A DNA stretch of 64,000 nt, from contig CAZBGY010000004.1 in the NCBI GenBank assembly GCA_964491605.1, forward strand, positions 19,799 through 83,798. Reading direction: 5' to 3'. Positions 9,069-18,101 of the stretch are shown here, piece by piece. The translations under genes and the position numbers were made by a program. The stretch's first letter is position 1, and every line of letters starts with the position of its first letter. Origin of the DNA: DRYS01 sp964491605. GTDB lineage: Archaea; Thermoproteota; CALKCG01; B24; DRYS01. Under the pieces are notes generated by a model, which searched no databases, had not been told where the DNA came from, and worked only from the letters and a program-made list of their open reading frames with translations.

Positions 9069-9560
9069 GTGTACATGATGGGTTGTAGGAGGCCGTTCAG
9101 ACTAGCATGCCTCGGAGGCACGTTTGAAACCTTGCATGCCGGGCATAGAAGGCTTCTCGACGAAGCGTTCAAGTATTCGGATTATGTCCTCGTAGGTTTA
9201 ACTTCAGATGAGCTTGCTTCGAAGCTTGGTAAACTATACGATGTGTCCCTCTACATGGATAGGGAGAAGAAGCTTAAAGCATACCTGGAATCCAGGTATA
9301 AGGGTAGGTATAGCATCGTTAAGCTCGACGATGTATACGGTATAGCTACCGATATAGCTGAACTTGAAGCTATATTCGTAACGGAGGAAACCTCTGTTAG
9401 AGCCGAAGAGATAAATCGTATAAGAGCATCAAAGGGGTTGAAGCCTCTGGAAGTAGTGATCGTACCTATGGTTCTAGCTGAAGATGGGAAGCCGATCTCA
9501 TCCACTAGGATTAAGATGGGGGAGATAGATTCTGAGGGGAAGTTGAAGCCTGGTAAGTGA
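9069..9560 (+). CDS. coaD: Archaeal phosphopantetheine adenylyltransferase (CoA biosynthesis)
   Basis: 163 residues of the archaeal/eukaryotic-type cytidylyltransferase-like family. CLGGTFETLHAGHRRLL carries the HxGH nucleotide-binding motif, and PISSTRIKMGEID is the C-terminal ISSTR motif. It adenylates 4'-phosphopantetheine to dephospho-CoA. The frame opens with GTG at 9069, but ATG codons at 9075 and 9078 are likelier starts because GCRRPFRLACLGGTF follows at once. It is followed after 6 bases by the geranylgeranyl reductase gene, so the two are probably cotranscribed. Confidence 0.88.
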   Translation: MYMMGCRRPFRLACLGGTFETLHAGHRRLLDEAFKYSDYVLVGLTSDELASKLGKLYDVSLYMDREKKLKAYLESRYKGRYSIVKLDDVYGIATDIAELEAIFVTEETSVRAEEINRIRASKGLKPLEVVIVPMVLAEDGKPISSTRIKMGEIDSEGKLKPGK

Positions 9561-9566
9561 TCTTAT

Positions 9567-10904
9567 ATGGAGTCCAGCAGAATCTATGATGTTGTCGTAG
9601 TAGGAGCTGGGACTGGCGGATGCTCCACGGCATTATTCACGGCTAAACTAGGGTTAAAGGTGTGCATACTGGATGCTAAGCGAGAAGTTGATATAGGTAG
9701 GAAGGTATGCGGCGATGCTATCGGTAAACACCATTTCGATAATTTAGGCATACCATACCCGATGGACGCTATAATAAACGAGGTTAAGGGTATAAGACTG
9801 TATTCTCCGAGCAGATCGACCGTATTCGAGATAGTAGGTGAAGGTGTATCAGGCTTTATGCTTAAACGCCATGCATTCGGGCAGAATCTGCTGAGAGATG
9901 CTCTGAATAGTGGAGCTGAGCTCTACGATTCTACGAGAGCTCTTAAACCCATCGTAGATAGGGGGAGGGTTATAGGAGTGATAGCGGAGCGTGGAGGTGT
10001 AAGGATGGAGCTTAAGGGTAGGGTTACTGTAGATGCGAGCGGAGCGGTAGCGGTTCTAAGGAGGAGTATACCTGAAGAATCACTACCGGAGAGGGATGTG
10101 AAGCCTGAGGATATTCAGGTAGCGTACAGGGAGGTTAGAGTCATCGAGGAGGGGTATGATGGAGGCGAATACGGAGAGATCTATCTCAGCAGGATTTATG
10201 CTCCGGGTGGATACGCTTGGATATTCCCTAGAAGTGATGGAACCGTTAACGTAGGGGTGGGGGTTCAATGTGGACAGGGTTATCCTAATCCGAAAACACT
10301 GCTCCACAAGTTTCTAGATACAGTTAGAGGCATAGGGGGTACCATACTGGATGCTGGAGGAGGGCTTGTACCTACGCGCAGACCGTTAGCTAGTCTCGTA
10401 GCCGATGGATTCATACTCGTAGGAGATTCCGCATGTCAAGTTAATCCTATACACGGGGGAGGTATAGGTCCATCGATGTATGCCGGTAAACTTGCCGCTG
10501 AAGCTATAGTCGAAGCATACGATCAAGGGTTATTCACAGTCGAGGGGTTATGGATGTATAACGTAAGGTATATGAGGAGCTATGGAGCTAAACAGGCGGC
10601 TTTAGATGTATTAAGAAGATTCCTACAGGATCTATCAGATGAAGATATAGATTACGGTATGTCCGTTAGACTTCTAACCGAAGAAGATATACTTAGAGCT
10701 AGTATGTATGGAGCGTTAAAGATTTCGACGCTGGAGAAGATTAAAAGATTTACTAGGAGCTTAGGTAAGCCAGGGCTTCTAATTAGGCTTAGAAGGACTG
10801 CTAGTATGATGGTCGAGGCTAGGAGATTGTATGAGAGATTCCCTGAGAATATAAGTGAATTTAAGAGATGGCTGTATGAGGCGAAAGCTATTCTACCATG
10901 TTAA
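9567..10904 (+). CDS. Geranylgeranyl reductase family flavoprotein
   Basis: 445 residues. The N-terminal FAD-binding Rossmann motif is VVVGAGTGGCSTALFTAKLG, followed by the family's RKVCGDAIGKHHF segment. The second FAD motif is GFILVGDSACQVNPIHGGGI near residue 290. The family reduces geranylgeranyl chains of archaeal membrane lipids (digeranylgeranylglycerophospholipid reductase) or of quinones. In a hyperthermophilic archaeon, saturation of membrane lipid chains is the best guess. It lies directly behind coaD. The electron donor cannot be read from the sequence. Confidence 0.85.
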   Translation: MESSRIYDVVVVGAGTGGCSTALFTAKLGLKVCILDAKREVDIGRKVCGDAIGKHHFDNLGIPYPMDAIINEVKGIRLYSPSRSTVFEIVGEGVSGFMLKRHAFGQNLLRDALNSGAELYDSTRALKPIVDRGRVIGVIAERGGVRMELKGRVTVDASGAVAVLRRSIPEESLPERDVKPEDIQVAYREVRVIEEGYDGGEYGEIYLSRIYAPGGYAWIFPRSDGTVNVGVGVQCGQGYPNPKTLLHKFLDTVRGIGGTILDAGGGLVPTRRPLASLVADGFILVGDSACQVNPIHGGGIGPSMYAGKLAAEAIVEAYDQGLFTVEGLWMYNVRYMRSYGAKQAALDVLRRFLQDLSDEDIDYGMSVRLLTEEDILRASMYGALKISTLEKIKRFTRSLGKPGLLIRLRRTASMMVEARRLYERFPENISEFKRWLYEAKAILPC

Positions 10905-10987
10905 AGATACCATACGATCGTATAGAGGGGGTTATCTCAAATTTTGTATGAATGATAGCCGTTCACATTTTGATAGTTATACTAAGA

Positions 10988-10995
10988 TTTATATA
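10988..10995 (+). promoter_or_regulatory. TATA box of the small winged-helix gene
   Basis: TTTATATA lies about 40 bases upstream of the TTG start at 11035, in a short AT-rich intergenic stretch. AAGGTGA at 11022-11028 is the ribosome binding site that supports the TTG start. Confidence 0.5.
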
Positions 10996-11034
10996 GGTCG
11001 AGTAGATCGATAACATAGAGTAAGGTGAATATAA

Positions 11035-11301
11035 TTGATAGAAGATATAAGTAGACATGGCATTACCATATTATTATTCCTACTAACACAAGAGAGAGTT
11101 GTCGTTAGCGATGCTAGACGGCTAAACATAGGGTATAGTACGTTCTATAGGAGCCTGATACCTTTAATAAGGATGGGACTTATCAAGGAGGAGGGAGAGG
11201 GCGCTAGGAAGGCGTTCAAGCTCACGGAGCTTGGAAGGCAGGTAGCGTTAAAGCTTAAAGAGGTAGATGATCTATTGAAAACATCGGTTGGACGAGAGTA
11301 G
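11035..11301 (+). CDS. Small winged-helix transcriptional regulator
   Basis: 88 residues forming a single winged helix: a helix pair around VVVSDARRLNIGYSTFYRSL, a wing (KEEGEGARKAFKLTELG) and a final helix (QVALKLKEVDDLL) suited to dimerisation. The layout resembles PadR/ArsR-like archaeal regulators. It starts with TTG behind AAGGTGA and a clear TATA box. It is convergent with the hydroxyacid dehydrogenase gene. The target is unknown. Confidence 0.75.
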   Translation: MIEDISRHGITILLFLLTQERVVVSDARRLNIGYSTFYRSLIPLIRMGLIKEEGEGARKAFKLTELGRQVALKLKEVDDLLKTSVGRE

Positions 11302-11306
11302 GTTCA

Positions 11307-12311
11307 CTATACAAGACTTAGTTTCTCTAAAACCTCCGGGTTTGCTATCCTCACAGGCTTCCTGCCTGAGAGAATTCTTTCGATATCCTCTACCAGCATC
11401 ATATCCATCCTCCTCACCGACTCCACCGTTAGGAATGCTATATGCGGCGTAGCGACGACGTTATCCATAGATAGAAGCGGGTTATCAGGTTTTAGAGGCT
11501 CCTCTTCGAATACATCTAGAGCTGCACCGGCTATCCAGCCTTCCTTCAGAGCTTTAACTAAAGCAGATTCATCTACGACCGATCCTCTAGCCGTATTTAC
11601 TAGCAGGGAGGTAGGCTTCATAAGCTTAAGCTCCCTCTCACCTATCATATGGTATGTTTCCCTGGTTAGGGGTACGTGTATCGTAACTATATCCGATTCT
11701 CTGAGCAACGTTTCAAGGTCTACCGGTCTACATCCAGATCCTTCGATAAGCTTTGAATCTACGTATGGATCGTATACCAGGATAGACATGCCGAAACTCC
11801 TACCTATACCGGCTACAGTCCTACCTATAGCTCCGAATCCTATAACGCCTAGCTTCTTACCTTCAAGCTCAAATCCTATAAGCCTAGGAGGGGTTGTACG
11901 AAGCCTCCTAACATACTCATGAGCTAACGTTACTCTACGCGAGAAGGATAATATCAACGCGAACGTATGTTCGGCTACTGCTCTAGCGTTAGCATGAGGC
12001 GTGTAAAGGATTGGAATACCTAACTTCGTAGCTGCTTCTATATCTACGTTGTCGAGGCCTACACCATGCCTAGCTACGACTTTAAGCCCAGTCTCGCGTA
12101 GAACCCGCTCCGTTACGATACATCCACCGCCTAGTATAAGTATATCGAAGCCTCTGAGAGCTTCGATAGTCTCATCCTCAGATAGGCTTCTACCCTTCAA
12201 CTCTATCCTACTGATATCCGCTATAGATTTAAGCCTCTCGATCGCCTCAGGCGTATATACACCGAAGCTTGAGGAAAATATAGCTATACGAGCCACTCCC
12301 ACCACCAGCAA
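11307..12311 (-). CDS. D-2-hydroxyacid dehydrogenase, phosphoglycerate dehydrogenase-like
   Basis: 334 residues. The Rossmann motif is GVIGFGAIGRTVAGIG. The catalytic residues are present: Arg in NTARGSVVDE, Glu in DVFEEEPL and His in ATPHIAF. There is no ACT or other regulatory C-terminal domain, so it could be a 3-phosphoglycerate, glyoxylate or sugar-acid dehydrogenase. The gene for an FGGY sugar kinase lies just upstream on the same strand, which favours a sugar-acid route. A serine route is also possible, because the serine kinase in the sulfur island needs serine. The frame opens at TTG 12311, but GTG at 12296 (giving ARIAIFSS) is as likely. Confidence 0.82.
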   Translation of the reverse strand: MLVVGVARIAIFSSSFGVYTPEAIERLKSIADISRIELKGRSLSEDETIEALRGFDILILGGGCIVTERVLRETGLKVVARHGVGLDNVDIEAATKLGIPILYTPHANARAVAEHTFALILSFSRRVTLAHEYVRRLRTTPPRLIGFELEGKKLGVIGFGAIGRTVAGIGRSFGMSILVYDPYVDSKLIEGSGCRPVDLETLLRESDIVTIHVPLTRETYHMIGERELKLMKPTSLLVNTARGSVVDESALVKALKEGWIAGAALDVFEEEPLKPDNPLLSMDNVVATPHIAFLTVESVRRMDMMLVEDIERILSGRKPVRIANPEVLEKLSLV

Positions 12312-12345
12312 GAATTCTATCGAAAGCGTAAGGAAAAGTTTTCTG

Positions 12346-13806
12346 TTAGAAGCGGTACAGCGATAACATCATATCGTATATTTTACGATACAGCCTGTAA
12401 CGCTTCTCGTATATCTCGACCTCAGATTGTACTGGATTATCCACATCCGTTATACTGACCGCCACGCTTAAGGCATCCTTTAGAGAGTTATAGTATCCTA
12501 AACCAGATGCAGCCAGTATAGCAGCTCCCATAAGTGATGATTCCTCGAAGCCTACGTACTCCACCCTCATATCGAGTATGGATGAGCATATCCTCCTCCA
12601 TAGTTTCGAAGAGGATCCTCCACCGCCTATACGTGCAATCCTAGCTTTAAGCATATTCTCCTCCATAGAATCTGCTATCCATCTTAAAGTGTAGATCGGA
12701 GCCTCCATCAACGCTCGAACTATATGCCCCCTACGATGATTTAGGGTTAAACCGAAGAACACGGCTTTAGCGTATGGATCCCTGACAGGGAATCTCTCAC
12801 CAGATAGGAACGGTAGAATCAGTGGGTTAGATAGATCTAGATCCACAGATTCAGCTTCACCTATAAGCTCCTCATAGCTGCATCGAGAACCGAGTATGTC
12901 ATCTCTAAACCATCGCAAGCATAGACCAGCATTATTAACTGCACCACCTGGAATCCATATGCCATAGCCTAGGTAATAGCAGAAGAAACGCATATCCCTA
13001 GATCTATCGACTACAGGCTTATTTGAAGATAATCTGAAAGCTCCGCTAGTACCAATATTAACCGCCGCTATACCATCGCTTATAGCTCCTACACCTAAGC
13101 TATGTAGGGCTCCATCCGATGCTCCGAGGAATAACATAGGAGAAGAGTCTAATCCCAGATTTGAAGCTATACTTCTAGGTAGCTCTATGAACGATTTCTC
13201 ACCATCATAAAGCTTAGGAAGCCTGGATTCATCGACGCCGGCTAATTCCAGCGATGTATCGTTCCAATTCAAGCTGTGTATGTTGAGGAGTTGGCTACCC
13301 GAAGCTGTAGATCTATCTATGTAAGGTTCACCTATAAGCTTATAGATGATATAGTCTTTAGCTGATAGAAACCATTTAGATTCCATGAAGAGATCTGGTT
13401 TAGATAAGCGAAACCATAGGAGCTTAGCTAGAGGATATATGAATAGAGGAGGACATCCTGTCTCCGTATATAGTCTGTATCCATCGATTCTATCCTCTAT
13501 GAACCTAATGACTACAGCAGGCCTGATATCGAGGTATGTATGGAGCCGTGTTAGAGGAGTGCCATTCTTACTTATACATGCAAGCCCATGCATCTGCCCA
13601 CTGAGAACCATGGCATCGACGCACTTAGACTTCGAATCCACGGATACAGCTCTACAAGCTTTCACGAAACATCCATACATCGATTCAAGATCCTGCTCAG
13701 CGCCAAGCTCAAGTTCAACTTTAGCCATAGACGATAACCTGAAGTTATCCTCGAATACAGCGGCTTTAATGCTACCAGTTCCGATGTCTACAGCTAGTAT
13801 ACGCAA
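12346..13806 (-). CDS. FGGY-family carbohydrate kinase, xylulokinase-like
   Basis: 486 residues with the actin-like ATPase fold. The N-terminal phosphate-binding strand-turn is ILAVDIGTGSIKAAVF. The middle has LSGQMHGL, typical of xylulokinases, and LGASDGALHSLGVGAI carries the catalytic Asp. The C-terminal half has the adenosine-binding segment RIGGGGSSSKLWRRI. The substrate is probably a pentulose or related sugar. It precedes the D-2-hydroxyacid dehydrogenase gene with a 34-base gap, suggesting one operon. A palindrome at 13878-13901 lies upstream of its promoter region. Confidence 0.85.
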   Translation of the reverse strand: MRILAVDIGTGSIKAAVFEDNFRLSSMAKVELELGAEQDLESMYGCFVKACRAVSVDSKSKCVDAMVLSGQMHGLACISKNGTPLTRLHTYLDIRPAVVIRFIEDRIDGYRLYTETGCPPLFIYPLAKLLWFRLSKPDLFMESKWFLSAKDYIIYKLIGEPYIDRSTASGSQLLNIHSLNWNDTSLELAGVDESRLPKLYDGEKSFIELPRSIASNLGLDSSPMLFLGASDGALHSLGVGAISDGIAAVNIGTSGAFRLSSNKPVVDRSRDMRFFCYYLGYGIWIPGGAVNNAGLCLRWFRDDILGSRCSYEELIGEAESVDLDLSNPLILPFLSGERFPVRDPYAKAVFFGLTLNHRRGHIVRALMEAPIYTLRWIADSMEENMLKARIARIGGGGSSSKLWRRICSSILDMRVEYVGFEESSLMGAAILAASGLGYYNSLKDALSVAVSITDVDNPVQSEVEIYEKRYRLYRKIYDMMLSLYRF

Positions 13807-13877
13807 GATTAGACTCAGAATATAAGAGAGAATCGCTGAGACCGAGATAAAAATTTATCAAGGAATGAATATTACCA

Positions 13878-13901
13878 CTCATACAAGGTTAACTGTATGA
13901 G
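13878..13901. promoter_or_regulatory. Palindrome upstream of the sugar kinase operon
   Basis: CTCATACA and its exact complement TGTATGAG flank an 8-base centre. The site lies 72 bases upstream of the kinase start, just outside an AT-rich box (GATAAATTTTTAT on the minus strand, about 13845-13858). That is where archaeal activators and repressors often bind. It could also serve the divergent PCMT gene. Confidence 0.35.
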
Positions 13902-14052
13902 ACGATCAACTAAAAGTTTACAGGATCAACTTCTCTGTACATATGGTATGTAGGGTTATCGTTAAATGCAAGCACGGCGATCAGGGTATATATTTAACTT
14001 TGGTATAAGGTATACTTTGGTGATATAATAGAGAACCGAGTATGCAGAGTTC

Positions 14053-14739
14053 ATGGTGGTGGGGTTGAGTTTAGCTAGGGAGAAGGAGAGGCTCATACAG
14101 GAGCTTAAGGTTATAGGTGCTATTAGGTCTAAGTCTGTGGAGGAGGCTTTCCGCAGAGTTCCTAGGGAGTTGTTCCTTCCAGAGCATCTGAGGATGTATG
14201 CATATGTAGATACGCCTCTACCGATAGGTTCCGGTCAGACGATATCTGCACCCCATATGGTATGCTTAATGAATGAGGAGCTTCAACTAGAGGTTGGATA
14301 TAAAGTTCTAGAGGTTGGAGCTGGCTCAGGATATCATGCATGCACGATAGCGGAGATAGTTGCACCTAGCGATGTCGATAGGAGTTTATGGGGTCATGTA
14401 TGGACTTTAGAGATAGTCGAGGAGCTAGCATCCTACGCTAGACGTAACATCGAGAAGGCTGGCTATGGAGATAGAGTTACGGTTATATGGGGTGATGGCT
14501 CTAAAGGCCTACCCGAGTATGCTCCATACGATCGTATACTCGTAACAGCCGCGGCGCCTGATGTACCTCAACCTTTGATAGATCAGCTTAAACCAGGGGG
14601 GATAATTCTAATACCTATCGGTAGACCGTATTCGACGCAGATACTTGTTAAAGTCGAGAAGAAAGAGGATGGAAGAGTTACAAGGAAGAAGCTTCTAGAC
14701 GTTATATTTGTACCTTTGAAAGGGGAGTATGGATGGTAA
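14053..14739 (+). CDS. pcm: Protein-L-isoaspartate O-methyltransferase
   Basis: 228 residues. It repairs isoaspartyl residues in aged proteins using S-adenosylmethionine, a common need at high temperature. The N-terminal region has the substrate-loop pattern PLPIGSGQTISAPHMV. The AdoMet-binding motif I is VLEVGAGSGYHACTIAE. A second motif (YDRILVTAAAPDVP) follows, then the PIGR strand. Length and layout match the family. Its last codons overlap the start of the DUF371 gene by 7 bases. Confidence 0.92.
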   Translation: MVVGLSLAREKERLIQELKVIGAIRSKSVEEAFRRVPRELFLPEHLRMYAYVDTPLPIGSGQTISAPHMVCLMNEELQLEVGYKVLEVGAGSGYHACTIAEIVAPSDVDRSLWGHVWTLEIVEELASYARRNIEKAGYGDRVTVIWGDGSKGLPEYAPYDRILVTAAAPDVPQPLIDQLKPGGIILIPIGRPYSTQILVKVEKKEDGRVTRKKLLDVIFVPLKGEYGW

Positions 14740-15158
14740 TATACGAGGATAGCTTCTATGCTTGGGGTCACCCCAATATAAGAGCTAGACATAGATCCAC
14801 CCTCATGATAACGAAAGAGGATTACGTTACACCTAGAGGTGATTGTATAATAGCGGTTAAAGCCGAAAGATCGCTGCTAGAATTGAAGCCTGAAGTTAGG
14901 GATGCGATACGTAGAGATGAATCTATCGTAACGCTCACGCTGGATATAGATGGATACATCTTCGAGGTGAAAGGTTGCGGATCTAGTAAGCTCACCCTAG
15001 ATCATCCGACAGATATCGTATGTAGGAGGAGCAGCTACATTTGTAACCGTACCTTGATGATAAAAGCTGATAGAGCTGCGATCGATATACCTAGGAAGAT
15101 CGTGGAAACGTTGAGGAGCAATGTTAGAGTTATCGTTAAGATCAGCGTCGATATTTAA
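14733..15158 (+). CDS. DUF371 family archaeal protein
   Basis: 141 residues beginning with GHPNIRARHRSTLMITKEDY followed by VTPRGDCIIAV, the signature of the archaeal DUF371 family, a compact mixed beta protein of unknown function. It overlaps pcm by 7 bases and is certainly cotranscribed with it. A short hairpin (GCTGGA-TTCT-TCCAGC, 15174-15189) follows the stop codon. Confidence 0.8.
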   Translation: MVIYEDSFYAWGHPNIRARHRSTLMITKEDYVTPRGDCIIAVKAERSLLELKPEVRDAIRRDESIVTLTLDIDGYIFEVKGCGSSKLTLDHPTDIVCRRSSYICNRTLMIKADRAAIDIPRKIVETLRSNVRVIVKISVDI

Positions 15159-15366
15159 CTATCGTATATTATGGCTGGATTCTTCCAGCACTCCTTTACG
15201 GATTATGAAGAGTAGATCTTGAAGCTAGGAGTTTGAGTTGAATTATTCACCGTTATGAAAGCTATTTAATCATGTAGCAGTGAGGCTAGGTTCTAAGAGA
15301 TGATTAAGCTATTATATCTCGATCAGATCTAAATCGATTAGGGAGTATGCAGGAGGTTCGATCCGT

Positions 15367-17502
15367 ATGGTAACAGTTATAGATTCGAAGAAGCTGCGTG
15401 TAGATGTTCGATCGATCACCGTTAATTTCGCCGATGGAGCGAAGTCGAGTTGCAGCCTTGAAGGTATAGAGTGGAAGAGGGATGGTTATAGAATGTATAG
15501 GTATAGATGCGGGGATGCATATGTCGATCTCCATACGATGAACTTAGATGGAGGGTTAAGCTTAGGTTTATCGGTGGTTTCATCTAAGAATCTTGATAGC
15601 TTATTTCCGATCGAAGTTGAGTTAGATGCAGGTAATCCTAGGAGGATACTAGCGTTAACAACCCATAGAGGAGCTGCTGCATTCTATTCAGATGCCTTCA
15701 GATATTATAACCCGATAGCGGTCGATAGGGAGCCGAAGGGGGTTAAACCTCTGGATGATCCTAAATACCCCTACAACTTAAGCTATATTCACCACGATGA
15801 ATATATATGTGGATCTCCATGCTGGACTTACCCTGTAGTGGTAGATAGGTTCGAGGATATTCCATACTATACTGTATTCGTGTTAGCAGGGTACGACGAT
15901 AGGTATCTAGCAGTTTTCACTACTACGAACGGAGATGCTACAGCCTATATAGATCCATGTTTTAAACTTAAAACCTTCTTAGGAAAGGAAGCTGGGAGGA
16001 TGGAGTTAAGCTGGGTAGCCTCTATAGCTATCGATAGTGATCCATATAGAGCTGTGGATGGATGCGTAGAGGCGGCGGCTTACAACTCTGTGTTTAAGCA
16101 TAGAATGGGTAAGAGGAGGCCTATATTCATAGATAAGTTCGGATGGTGCTCATGGAATGCACTGTTAACAGAGGATCTATCGCATGAGAATGTAGTGAAG
16201 ATAATCGATGGACTGAAAGCTAGAGGTATACCTATAGGATGGGTTATAATAGATGATGGATGGCAGGATGAGGCTGCTAGAGAGAAGTGGCCTCGTAGGA
16301 TTCTGAGGAATCTTTCAATGAATGAGAGGTTCCCTAAAGGGTTTAGGAAGCTGATCGAGGATTTAAAAAGATTGGGCGTGGAGCTTGTAGGTTTATGGCA
16401 TACCATAAACGTTCATTGGGGAGGGTTCGAGGAGGAGGTAGCTAGGAAGTTAGGTATCGATTGTTATAGATCTAGGTTTACCGATAGCTATGCCCCGCCA
16501 GCTACCATGGATCAAGCCTACGAATTCTATAGGAGATTCTTCTCGTGGATTAGAGAATCTGGATTCGATTTCGTTAAGATAGATAATCAGTGGATAATCC
16601 ATAGCCTATACTCCGGTGATTATACGGCTGGCTTAGCCGCTAGGAATATACAGCTTTCTATGCAGCTAGCCGCATACGCTAACGGCTTAGATATACTTAA
16701 CTGTATGTGTATGGCTCCGGAGGATTACAGCTACTTCCTCTTAAGCAACGCTATGAGGGTATCGATAGACTATGTACCCTTCTGGAAAGCTGATGCGAAA
16801 CTGCACACCCTATTCAGCGTATATAACGCTCTGTTATTCGGTGATATAGCATACCCAGACTACGATATGCTCATATCCTACGACCCATATGCTAAGACGC
16901 ATCTAGTAGCTAGGATATTCAGCGGCGGGCCAATATACATAACGGATAGATACCCTGAGAAAACGGATGTAGATATCCTGAGGAAGGTTATACTACCAGA
17001 TGGAAGGATAGTTAGAGTGGATAAACCTGGATTACCGACTCGCGATGTAGTGTTAAGGGATCCGTACAATGAGCAGGTAGTTTTGAAAGTGGCATCGACT
17101 GTTAAAGAATGCATAGCGATAGCTCTATTTAATATATACAAGGGTGGATCCATACTAGAAGATTATGTGAAGCTCGACATCTTACCGTTTGAAGTGAGGG
17201 AAGGGGAATACCTATGTTATAGAGTGTTCGACGGAGGCTACAGCGTCATTAAACCTGGAGATGGAGTTAGGGTATCTCTCAGTGAGCTTGAAACAGAGAT
17301 ATTGATACTCGCACCTATATACGATGGGAGGGCGGTGGTAGGGTTGAAGGATTACCTACTCCCACCGTATCCTATAGAGATACGTAAGATCGATGGAGAG
17401 ATCCTGATCGAAAGCGATACACCTGGGACGCTTCTATACTATAGGGACGGCGTACTCGACGAAATAAAGATCGGTAAAGGTATCATGAAGATTTCTACGT
17501 AG
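15367..17502 (+). CDS. Glycoside hydrolase family 36-type alpha-galactosidase (raffinose synthase-like clan)
   Basis: 711 residues. The central TIM barrel opens with DKFGWCSWNA and VIIDDGWQDE. The nucleophile is D406 in FVKIDNQW, and the acid/base Asp probably lies in MRVSIDYVPFWKAD. N-terminal beta-sandwich and C-terminal beta domains flank the barrel. This layout matches archaeal GH36 alpha-galactosidases and plant raffinose-synthase-like proteins. No signal peptide is seen, so it probably acts on imported alpha-galactosides. Galactose released could enter the GalT route encoded at the left end of the window. It starts with ATG at 15367 after an AT-rich 200-base gap. Confidence 0.85.
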   Translation: MVTVIDSKKLRVDVRSITVNFADGAKSSCSLEGIEWKRDGYRMYRYRCGDAYVDLHTMNLDGGLSLGLSVVSSKNLDSLFPIEVELDAGNPRRILALTTHRGAAAFYSDAFRYYNPIAVDREPKGVKPLDDPKYPYNLSYIHHDEYICGSPCWTYPVVVDRFEDIPYYTVFVLAGYDDRYLAVFTTTNGDATAYIDPCFKLKTFLGKEAGRMELSWVASIAIDSDPYRAVDGCVEAAAYNSVFKHRMGKRRPIFIDKFGWCSWNALLTEDLSHENVVKIIDGLKARGIPIGWVIIDDGWQDEAAREKWPRRILRNLSMNERFPKGFRKLIEDLKRLGVELVGLWHTINVHWGGFEEEVARKLGIDCYRSRFTDSYAPPATMDQAYEFYRRFFSWIRESGFDFVKIDNQWIIHSLYSGDYTAGLAARNIQLSMQLAAYANGLDILNCMCMAPEDYSYFLLSNAMRVSIDYVPFWKADAKLHTLFSVYNALLFGDIAYPDYDMLISYDPYAKTHLVARIFSGGPIYITDRYPEKTDVDILRKVILPDGRIVRVDKPGLPTRDVVLRDPYNEQVVLKVASTVKECIAIALFNIYKGGSILEDYVKLDILPFEVREGEYLCYRVFDGGYSVIKPGDGVRVSLSELETEILILAPIYDGRAVVGLKDYLLPPYPIEIRKIDGEILIESDTPGTLLYYRDGVLDEIKIGKGIMKIST

Positions 17503-17534
17503 AGATCTATAGGTCGACGTATAACAATTGACTT

Positions 17535-17550
17535 GGGAAAGGTTTATTTA
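17535..17550 (+). promoter_or_regulatory. BRE/TATA promoter of the eL15 gene
   Basis: GGGAAAGG followed by TTTATTTA ends 38 bases before the ATG at 17589. A purine-rich BRE directly followed by a TATA box is the archaeal consensus arrangement. Confidence 0.55.
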
Positions 17551-17588
17551 GAAGATTTCTCCATCCTCTTCGAGAAGAGGCTAAGAAT

Positions 17589-18101
17589 ATGACGTTGACT
17601 ATGTATAAGGCGTTAGCAGAGCTGTGGCGTAAATCCTTCCATGAACCATTAGAGAGCATTATGCGTAGCCGCATGATCGAGTGGAGGAGGCAGCCGGCTG
17701 TAGTTAGGGTAGATAAACCGACTAAGTTGCATACAGCTAGGAAGCTTGGTTATAAAGCTAAAAGGGGTTTCATCGTGGTTAGGGTTCGCGTACGTAAAGG
17801 ATCTGGGGAGAAAGCTAGACCTAGATCAGGTAGGAGGCCTAAAGCGCTTGGTGTTAAAAAGATTAAACGTGAAATATCTAAGGAGGAGGTAGCAGTGTAC
17901 AGAGCGCAGAAGAAGTATCCGAATCTTAAACCTATAGGAAGTTACTACGTATATGAAGATGGAGTCTATGAATGGTATGAAGTTATAATGGTTGACCCTA
18001 TGATCGTTTTAAGGGATAGTAGGGCTAGCGTACAGCTTCCCGGACCTACGGCTAGAAGGTTTGCTCGTAGGATAGAGGAGCTAAGCTCATCATCTGAATA
18101 G
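17589..18101 (+). CDS. rpl15e: Large ribosomal subunit protein eL15
   Basis: 170 residues of the archaeal/eukaryotic L15e family. Recognisable segments are MYKALAELWRKS near the N-terminus, RVDKPTKLHTARKLGYKAK, the basic RPRSGRRPKALG segment, and YPNLKPIGSYYVYEDG followed by WYEVIMVDP. It binds 23S rRNA in the large subunit. It is about 20 residues shorter at the C-terminus than I expect for archaeal homologues, ending in ARRIEELSSSSE. The end overlaps the convergent cofE gene by 12 bases. Confidence 0.93.
   Translation: MTLTMYKALAELWRKSFHEPLESIMRSRMIEWRRQPAVVRVDKPTKLHTARKLGYKAKRGFIVVRVRVRKGSGEKARPRSGRRPKALGVKKIKREISKEEVAVYRAQKKYPNLKPIGSYYVYEDGVYEWYEVIMVDPMIVLRDSRASVQLPGPTARRFARRIEELSSSSE

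Noticed and set aside
15174..15189. Hairpin GCTGGA-TTCT-TCCAGC after the DUF371 gene
   Set aside because: It could be a terminator, but no T-run follows and six-base hairpins are expected by chance in a window of this size; mentioned only with the DUF371 gene.
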